Source: Oscillibacter sp. (GTDB lineage Bacteria; Bacillota; Clostridia; Oscillospirales; Oscillospiraceae). From it: a stretch of DNA of 5,928 nt. This document shows, piece after piece, positions 1-4,693 of the stretch. The notes beneath the pieces are model-generated. The model was not told where the DNA came from and ran no database searches. It saw only the letters and a program-made list of their open reading frames with translations. The stretch lies in assembly GCA_009773995.1 (NCBI GenBank), contig VSMY01000140.1, positions 1 through 5,928 on the forward strand, in the 5' to 3' direction. A program made the translations under genes and the position numbers. Numbering within the stretch: position 1 is the first letter of the stretch; every line of letters begins with the position of its first letter.

Positions 1-803
1 TGGGGACCTGGAACGGGAAGCTGGCGGAGATCTGGCAGCTCCTCAGTACCACCCCGGAGGAGTTCAAGGGCGGCGGAGTCTGGACGGTCATTGAGGGCAT
101 CAACGGTGCGCTCCAGGCCATCGGCTGCGCCCTGCTGGTGCTGTTCTTCGTTATGGGCATTGTAAAAACGTGTTCGAGTTTTACGGAATTGAAGAAGCCG
201 GAAATGGTTTTCAAGTGCTTTATACGCTTTATTCTCGCCCAGGCGGCGGTGACCCACGGCATGGAGCTGATGACGGCGCTCTTCAAGGTGGCACAGGGGA
301 TGATCTCCACCATCATGACGGCCTCCGGGATGTCGGCGCTGACCGACACCACCCTGCCCGCAGAGATGGTTACCATCATTGAGGACGTGGGCTTTTTGGA
401 GAGCATCCCCCTGTGGGCCATCACCCTGCTGGGGTCCCTGTTTATCTGGGTGCTGTCCCTTATCATGATTTTAACCGTTTACTCCCGGTTTTTCAAGCTC
501 TATCTCGCCACCGCCATTGCCCCCATCCCCATGGCCAGCTTCGCGGGACAGCCCTCCAGCAGTATCGGCGTTGCCTTTCTCAAGAGCTACGCCGCCATCT
601 GTCTGGAGGGCTGTATCATCGTGTTAGCCTGTGTGATCTTCTCGGCCTTCGCCTCCACGCCGCCCGCCATCGCGGACGATACCCTGGCAGCGGCCACCAT
701 CGTGTGGAACTATGTGGGGGAACTGATCTTCAATATGCTTGTCTTGGTGGGGTGCATCAAAATGAGCGACAGGCTGATCCGGGAGCTGATGGGGCTGGGA
801 TAA
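1..803 (+). CDS. VirB6/TrbL-like conjugal transfer membrane protein, 5'-truncated
   Basis: This is the C-terminal part of a polytopic membrane protein resembling VirB6/TrbL, the inner-membrane channel component of type IV secretion systems. I recognise it as the Clostridia ICE version (CD1112-type). The frame is open from base 3 with no stop before TAA at 801-803. The first GTG (138) lies inside a hydrophobic helix and is not the start, so the gene enters from outside the window. Hydrophobic segments lie at about bases 108-170, 210-310 (partly amphipathic), 405-490, 495-545, 580-655 and 710-770. The stretch YLATAIAPIPMASFAG, followed by a Ser-rich turn and another helix, is typical of the family. 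The product ends in a short charged tail (SDRLIRELMGLG). It is followed by a convergent gene after 3 bp instead of directly by the PrgI-like gene. The family call is by recall and topology; no catalytic motif is expected. Confidence 0.85.
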   Translation, partial: GTWNGKLAEIWQLLSTTPEEFKGGGVWTVIEGINGALQAIGCALLVLFFVMGIVKTCSSFTELKKPEMVFKCFIRFILAQAAVTHGMELMTALFKVAQGMISTIMTASGMSALTDTTLPAEMVTIIEDVGFLESIPLWAITLLGSLFIWVLSLIMILTVYSRFFKLYLATAIAPIPMASFAGQPSSSIGVAFLKSYAAICLEGCIIVLACVIFSAFASTPPAIADDTLAAATIVWNYVGELIFNMLVLVGCIKMSDRLIRELMGLG

Positions 804-806
804 CCG

Positions 807-1142
807 TCACCAGAGGCCATCAGTGCTGATGGCGTACTCGCCAGCGGCTCTGGCCTGCCGGACGCGGTAGGCCAGCAGCTCCGCCATGGCCCGCTCCTCC
901 CGCCAGTCCCCCAGCAGATCCCAGAGGCGGCGAAGCAGCGTCACCACCCAGGACAGGGCGGTGAGGCCGACCATAGCGAAGAAGATGCCATCCGCCAGGG
1001 CCGTGTGGGCCTGATACCAGCCGTGAAACGCGGTGAGCATCAGGACTGCGTAGAGCATGGAAATACCAAGCCGGAGCTTCAGGGCCAGACGGAACAGGAT
1101 GGGCAGCAGAAACAGCCCGATACCTAAAATCATAAACATCAT
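807..1142 (-). CDS. small three-helix membrane protein, antisense to the conjugation operon
   Basis: I do not recognise this protein family. The 111-residue product has hydrophobic helices at about residues 1-19, 26-42 and 50-70. A charged, probably cytoplasmic helical tail follows (RRLWDLLGDWREERAMAELL and onward) and ends near GEYAISTDGLW. ATG at 1142 is preferred because the GGAGG on the minus strand (1151-1155) sits 8 nt upstream; the ATG at 1148 would leave only 2 nt. The stop (807-809) is 3 bp from the stop of the VirB6-like gene, and no terminator separates them. Reasons to believe it is real: a good ribosome site, a plausible promoter upstream, membrane-protein composition, and no competing plus-strand gene across 804-1238. 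The overlapping minus-strand frame reaching 1344 is Pro/Arg/Gly-rich and looks spurious. An exclusion or regulatory role is only a hypothesis. Confidence 0.72.
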   Translation of the reverse strand: MMFMILGIGLFLLPILFRLALKLRLGISMLYAVLMLTAFHGWYQAHTALADGIFFAMVGLTALSWVVTLLRRLWDLLGDWREERAMAELLAYRVRQARAAGEYAISTDGLW

Positions 1143-1172
1143 TGCCATGACCTCCTCTGAGTAGTTTGTGGC

Positions 1173-1201
1173 ATCTTACCATAGGCAGGCGGACCTTGCA
1201 A
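1173..1201 (-). promoter_or_regulatory. candidate sigma-A promoter for the minus-strand membrane protein
   Basis: Read on the minus strand, TTGCAA (1196-1201) serves as -35 and TAAGAT (1173-1178) as -10. The spacer is exactly 17 nt, and TG sits one base before the -10 (extended -10). Each hexamer matches 4 of 6 consensus positions. It lies about 30 nt upstream of the gene's start codon at 1142, which would give a short leader containing the GGAGG. I saw no equally good promoter reading toward 1239. Confidence 0.5.
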
Positions 1202-1214
1202 CGGTCTGTCTGCC
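1184..1214. promoter_or_regulatory. GC-rich imperfect dyad over the -35 box (operator or leader hairpin)
   Basis: GGCAGGCGGACC (1184-1195) and GGTCTGTCTGCC (1203-1214) are inverted copies separated by 7 nt. Ten of 12 positions are Watson-Crick pairs and the other two are G.U when read in plus-strand RNA. The centre holds the palindrome TTGCAA, which is also the -35 hexamer of the minus-strand promoter candidate. It could be a repressor operator or a hairpin in the leader of the gene at 1239. Only GATTCTTT follows it on the plus strand, which is too weak to call a terminator. Confidence 0.4.
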
Positions 1215-1238
1215 GATTCTTTGAAATAAGGAGAGTGC

Positions 1239-1937
1239 ATGAAAAAAGAAGAATTTGAACAGCAGATTCAGGCAATGATCCCCCGGCCCTCGCCGGAGAC
1301 AACCGCTGACCTCTACGAGTTGGGGCTGGAAGTTTTGGATGCACAAGGGCCGCAGGATATCCTCGCTGCTCTGGATTTTATCGCCCGGAATTTTGACCGG
1401 AGTGTACTGCAAAGCGCCTACGAGATCATCCAGCACGGCTCCGCCGCGCTGCCAGGAGAGATGGTAGCTGCCGCTGTTTTCCTCCAGAATGGCGATACCT
1501 CCGCCCATATGTCCCAGATGGCTGATGCGGGACACCTGATGTGCTTCTATACGCCAAGAGAAATGGGCGAGGTTAGTCCGCTGGCGGTCTGTACTGTGAT
1601 TGAGAACAGGAAAACAAGCGATTTTTACTCGACACGATTTGGATCATTTGGACCGGAGGAAACCTTTTCCCGTGCCAAGGAGTATGCCAAACAACGGAAC
1701 GTCACTGTTACACAGGCGTTGCAGCGGGTGACGGTAAGTGAGGAAATAGGGCTGGCTCTGCCTGGGATGGCCAAAGCTCTGTCCGATATTTTTAAGCGCT
1801 GCCCCGCTGTCGCGGCACGCATCACCTTCGATGTGGATCAGAGCCGTGTCTCCGTGGAATACAATCCGCTCTGGGAAACCCTGCCTCCCAAACGGCGGGA
1901 GAACAGAGGGAAGCCCTCAAAAAACATGACAAGGTAG
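1239..1937 (+). CDS. unrecognised soluble 232-residue protein of the conjugative element
   Basis: I do not recognise the family and assign no function. ATG at 1239 follows AAGGAGAG (1228-1235) with 5 nt after GGAG, a good Gram-positive site. There is no signal peptide or membrane helix. The N-terminal half reads as helical and acidic (FEQQIQAMIPRPSPETTADL and onward). The middle carries a Cys/aromatic-rich patch (HLMCFYTPREMGEVSPLAVC), and the end is basic and probably disordered (PPKRRENRGKPSKNMTR). By eye the central part (about 1560-1800) is more AT-rich than the VirB4-like gene, with more AGA, ACA, AGT and GTA codons, which would fit a separate origin. Its TAG stop (1935-1937) overlaps the Shine-Dalgarno of the PrgI-like gene, so the two could be translationally coupled. 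It lies between VirB6-like and PrgI-like genes that I expect to be adjacent, so it may be an accessory insertion. Confidence 0.85.
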   Translation: MKKEEFEQQIQAMIPRPSPETTADLYELGLEVLDAQGPQDILAALDFIARNFDRSVLQSAYEIIQHGSAALPGEMVAAAVFLQNGDTSAHMSQMADAGHLMCFYTPREMGEVSPLAVCTVIENRKTSDFYSTRFGSFGPEETFSRAKEYAKQRNVTVTQALQRVTVSEEIGLALPGMAKALSDIFKRCPAVAARITFDVDQSRVSVEYNPLWETLPPKRRENRGKPSKNMTR

Positions 1938-1952
1938 GAGGTGACCCTATTG
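1936..1952 (+). promoter_or_regulatory. ribosome binding site and UUG start of the PrgI-like gene
   Basis: AGGAGGTGA (1936-1944) is an almost full anti-Shine-Dalgarno match and lies 5 nt before TTG (1950-1952); counted from GGAGG the gap is 8 nt. The in-frame GTG at 1941 is part of the Shine-Dalgarno itself and so cannot be the start. UUG makes the N-terminus read (M)EVRINKEVRDYQES, the usual beginning of the family. Confidence 0.75.
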
Positions 1953-2303
1953 GAAGTCCGCATCAACAAAGAAGTCCGGGACTACCAGGAAAGTCTGTTC
2001 TTCGAGTTGTCCCTGCGGCAGTTCCTGTTCGCCCTGCTGGCCGTGCTGGTGGCGGTGGGGCTGTATTTCGGCCTGCACAGCGTGGTGGGCAGCGGAGAGA
2101 TCGGCTGGATCTGCGTCCTGGCCGCCTTCCCCTTCGCCCTCTGCGGCTTTTTCACTTACAACGGCATGACCTTTGAACGATTTCTCCTCGCCGTCATCCG
2201 CTCCGAGCTGCTGTACCCCAGAAAGCTGGTGTTCCGGGCGGAAAACCTCTACGCCCAGGCGATGGAGCATTCCACTGTAAAGGAGGCACTGAAACTTGAT
2301 TAA
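1950..2303 (+). CDS. PrgI family conjugal transfer membrane protein
   Basis: This 117-residue protein belongs to the PrgI family, small membrane proteins encoded just before the VirB4-like ATPase in Gram-positive conjugation operons and thought to play the VirB3-like part in the channel. Residues 2-15 are the conserved charged start (EVRINKEVRDYQES). The motif LSLRQF (20-25) follows, then helices at about 25-43 and 51-68. After these come YNGM (70-73) and a basic C-terminal region with RSELLYPRKLVF, again typical. The start is TTG at 1950. The TAA stop (2301-2303) overlaps the TTG of the VirB4-like gene by 8 bp, and that gene's GGAGG lies inside this coding sequence, so the two are probably translationally coupled. 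Its length is normal for the family. Confidence 0.9.
   Translation: MEVRINKEVRDYQESLFFELSLRQFLFALLAVLVAVGLYFGLHSVVGSGEIGWICVLAAFPFALCGFFTYNGMTFERFLLAVIRSELLYPRKLVFRAENLYAQAMEHSTVKEALKLD
2279..2298 (+). promoter_or_regulatory. ribosome binding site and UUG start of the VirB4-like gene
   Basis: AAAGGAGG (2279-2286) lies 9 nt before TTG (2296-2298). No ATG or GTG fits the Shine-Dalgarno. The resulting N-terminus, (M)IKTLQNTLKQDREGF, matches the beginning I remember for this ATPase family. Confidence 0.75.
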
Positions 2304-4629
2304 GACTCTGCAAAATACGCTGAAGCAGGACCGGGAGGGCTTCGTCCTCCCCAAATCCGTGCAGGACGCCATCCCCATCCGCCGCCTGTGGCCGGATGGG
2401 ATCTTCCAGTTTGGGAGCAAGTTCTCCAAGACCATCCGCTTCTCGGACATCAACTACGCAATCGCCTCGAAAGAGGACAAAACGTCCATGTTTCTGGGCT
2501 ACTCAGAGCTGCTGAACGCCCTGGACACCGGTTCCACCACCAAGATCACCATCAACAACAAGCGGCTCAACCGCCAGGACTTTGAGCAGAAGATCCTGCT
2601 GCCCAGGCAGGACGACTACCTGGACGGTTACCGGGCGGAGTACAACGCCATGCTGATGGATAAAGTGACGGACAGTTCCAACAGCGTGGTGCAGGAGCGG
2701 TACATTACCCTCTCCGTCCACCGCAAGAGCATTGAGGAGGCCCGCACCTTCTTTGACCGGGTGACAGCGGATGTGACCACCCGTCTGAGCCACTTGGACG
2801 CCCACAGCGAGGAACTGGACGCCGTGGAACGCCTGCGGGTGCTGCACGACTTCTACCGCACCGGCGAGGAAACGGAGTACCACCTGGATCTCCGGGAGCT
2901 GATGCGGAAGGGCCACAGCTTCAAGGACACCATCTGCCCGGACAGTCTGGAATTCAAAAAGGATTATTTCATTATGGGCGGCAAATATGGCCGGGTGCTG
3001 TTCCTGAAGGAGTATGCCAGCTATATCAAGGACAGCATGATCTCCGAGCTGACCGCCTTGAACCGCACCATGATGCTGTCCATCGATGTGATCCCCGTCC
3101 CCACGGACGAAGCCGTCCGGGAGATGCAGAACCGGCTGCTCGGTGTCGAGACCAACGTGACAAACTGGCAGCGCCGCCAGAACAGCAACAACAATTTCTC
3201 CGCTGTTGTCCCCTACGATCTGGAGCAGCAGAGAAAAGAAACCAGGGAAATGCTGGACGATCTCACTACCCGTGACCAGCGGATGATGTTCGCTGTGGTG
3301 ACCCTGGTGCATCTGGCGGACTCCAAGGAGGAACTGGACAGCGATGCCGATGCCCTCCAGTCCGCCGCCCGAAAGCACCTGTGCCAGCTCTCCACCCTGA
3401 ACTGGCAGCAGGCGGACGGGCTGGTGACCGCCCTGCCATTGGGCCTGCGGCGGATCGATGCCCTGCGGACACTGACCACCGAGGCCCTGGCCGTCCTCAT
3501 GCCCTTCAAGGCCCAGGAGGTGCGGGATCAGGGCGGGATGTACTATGGACAGAACGTGATCTCCAAGAACCTGATTATTGCAAATAGAAAAGAATTGCTC
3601 AACGGCAACGGTTTCGTGCTGGGCGTGTCCGGCTCCGGCAAGTCCTTCACCGCCAAGCGGGAGATGGTCAATCTGGCCCTCTCCACCGAGGACGATATCA
3701 TCGTCATAGATCCTGAGTCGGAGTACCGGCCCCTCATCGAAGGGCTGGGCGGCGAGGTGGTGAATATCTCCGCCACCTCCCCCAACCACATCAACGCCAT
3801 GGACATGGAACAGGGCTACGGGGACGGCGAGAACCCGGTGGTACTGAAGTCCGAGTTCCTGCTGTCCCTGTGTGAGCAGCTCATGGGGGACCGGCTGCTG
3901 TCCGCCAAGGAGAAATCCATCATCGACCGCTGCACCGCCAATGTCTACCACAGCTACATCAAGGGCGGCTACCAGGTGAAAGCCCCCACCCTCCAGGACT
4001 TCCACGCCGAGCTGCTCCGCCAGTCCGAGCCGGAGGCGCGGGACGTGGCCCTGGCAATCGAGCTGTTCACCGAGGGCAGCCTCAACACCTTTGCCAAGCC
4101 CACCAACGTGGATACGGACGCCAGAATCCTGTGCTACGACATCCGGGATCTGGGAAAGCAGCTTCTTCCCGTTGGTATGCTGGTGGTGCTGGACAGCGTG
4201 TTCAACCGGGTCATCCGCAACCGGGCGCTGGGGCGGAACACCTGGGTCTATATCGATGAAATATATTTGCTGTTCCAGCATGAGTACAGCGCCAATTTCC
4301 TGTTTACGCTGTGGAAACGTGTCAGAAAGTACGGCGCCTGCTGCACCGGGATCACCCAGAACCTGGATGACCTTCTCCAGTCCCACACTGCCCGGACCAT
4401 GCTGGCCAACAGCGAATTCCTGGTCATACTGAATCAGGCGGCCACCGACCGGGAGGAACTGGCCAAGCTGCTGAACATCTCAGACAACCAGCTCTCCTAC
4501 ATCACCAATGTTGACTTCGGACGGGGCCTCATCAAGTGCGGCAGCGCCATCGTGCCGTTTATGGATAATTTCCCGAAAAACCGGCTCTACAAGCTGATGA
4601 CCACCAAATTGTCCGAACAGTCAGAGTAA
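2296..4629 (+). CDS. virB4: VirB4-like conjugation ATPase
   Basis: This is the cytoplasmic AAA+/RecA-like ATPase that energises type IV secretion channel assembly and DNA transfer, 777 residues long and so near full family length. The N-terminal half (about 1-420) is the VirB4/TrbE-type domain, starting (M)IKTLQNTLKQ with VQDAIPIRRLWPDGIFQ soon after. The C-terminal half is the nucleotide-binding domain. Walker A is GVSGSGKS at residues 443-450 (K449, S450). IDPESEYRPL follows around 471-480. Walker B is WVYIDEIYLLF with D654 and E655. A TQN motif (Q688) and the conserved NSEFLVILNQA stretch come after it. All ATPase residues are intact, so the enzyme should be active. It overlaps the PrgI-like gene by 8 bp. 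High GC at third positions produces long antisense open frames that are not genes. It should work with the VirB6-like and PrgI-like proteins at the inner face of the membrane. Confidence 0.96.
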   Translation: MIKTLQNTLKQDREGFVLPKSVQDAIPIRRLWPDGIFQFGSKFSKTIRFSDINYAIASKEDKTSMFLGYSELLNALDTGSTTKITINNKRLNRQDFEQKILLPRQDDYLDGYRAEYNAMLMDKVTDSSNSVVQERYITLSVHRKSIEEARTFFDRVTADVTTRLSHLDAHSEELDAVERLRVLHDFYRTGEETEYHLDLRELMRKGHSFKDTICPDSLEFKKDYFIMGGKYGRVLFLKEYASYIKDSMISELTALNRTMMLSIDVIPVPTDEAVREMQNRLLGVETNVTNWQRRQNSNNNFSAVVPYDLEQQRKETREMLDDLTTRDQRMMFAVVTLVHLADSKEELDSDADALQSAARKHLCQLSTLNWQQADGLVTALPLGLRRIDALRTLTTEALAVLMPFKAQEVRDQGGMYYGQNVISKNLIIANRKELLNGNGFVLGVSGSGKSFTAKREMVNLALSTEDDIIVIDPESEYRPLIEGLGGEVVNISATSPNHINAMDMEQGYGDGENPVVLKSEFLLSLCEQLMGDRLLSAKEKSIIDRCTANVYHSYIKGGYQVKAPTLQDFHAELLRQSEPEARDVALAIELFTEGSLNTFAKPTNVDTDARILCYDIRDLGKQLLPVGMLVVLDSVFNRVIRNRALGRNTWVYIDEIYLLFQHEYSANFLFTLWKRVRKYGACCTGITQNLDDLLQSHTARTMLANSEFLVILNQAATDREELAKLLNISDNQLSYITNVDFGRGLIKCGSAIVPFMDNFPKNRLYKLMTTKLSEQSE

Positions 4630-4634
4630 ATATA

Positions 4635-4672
4635 CCCAGGAACAGGGCTGCGACCGCGGCCCTGTTCCTCGC
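4635..4672 (+). other. strong intercistronic RNA hairpin without U-tract
   Basis: AGGAACAGGGC (4638-4648) is a perfect inverted copy of GCCCTGTTCCT (4659-4669). The stem continues inward with U4649.G4658, G4650-C4657 and C4651-G4656, giving 14 pairs closed by a GACC loop (4652-4655). It begins 8 nt after the VirB4-like stop and ends 6 nt before the next gene's Shine-Dalgarno. The downstream bases are CGCTGTGGGAGG, with no U-run, so it is not a typical intrinsic terminator. It may instead protect the upstream mRNA end or tune translation of the next gene. Confidence 0.75.
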
Positions 4673-4675
4673 TGT

Positions 4676-4693
4676 GGGAGGTGATGAATCATC
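4676..4693 (+). promoter_or_regulatory. ribosome binding site with apparent AUC start
   Basis: GGGAGGTGAT (4676-4685) is a perfect Shine-Dalgarno. Nine nt after its GGAGG (4677-4681) comes ATC (4691-4693), first codon of the long open frame; a second ATC precedes it at 4688. The in-frame TGA at 4685-4687 rules out anything earlier. The nearby ATG at 4684 is only 2 nt from GGAGG and belongs to another frame. The spacing matches the two UUG starts upstream (8 and 9 nt), which favours AUC, but a one-base frameshift is the alternative. Confidence 0.5.

Noticed and set aside
1143..1238. Plus-strand promoter for the gene at 1239
   Set aside because: Only weak, badly spaced hexamers were found in this direction; transcription may instead come through from upstream.
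820..1344. 174-codon minus-strand frame overlapping the small membrane protein
   Set aside because: The product is Pro/Arg/Gly-rich with no family features. It overlaps the better-supported membrane-protein frame and runs into the plus-strand gene at 1239.
1941..1943. GTG start for the PrgI-like gene
   Set aside because: This GTG is part of the Shine-Dalgarno AGGAGGTGA; TTG at 1950 has proper spacing and gives the family N-terminus.
2503..4386. 627-codon open frame on the minus strand
   Set aside because: It lies wholly within the VirB4-like gene, whose ATPase motifs are intact. Its translation is Gly/Val/His/Gln-rich low complexity, as expected from the antisense of a GC-rich gene, and no ribosome site supports it.
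4635..4680. Intrinsic terminator after the VirB4-like gene
   Set aside because: The stem is strong, but no T-run follows on the plus strand, and the downstream gene is on the same strand with its Shine-Dalgarno immediately after.
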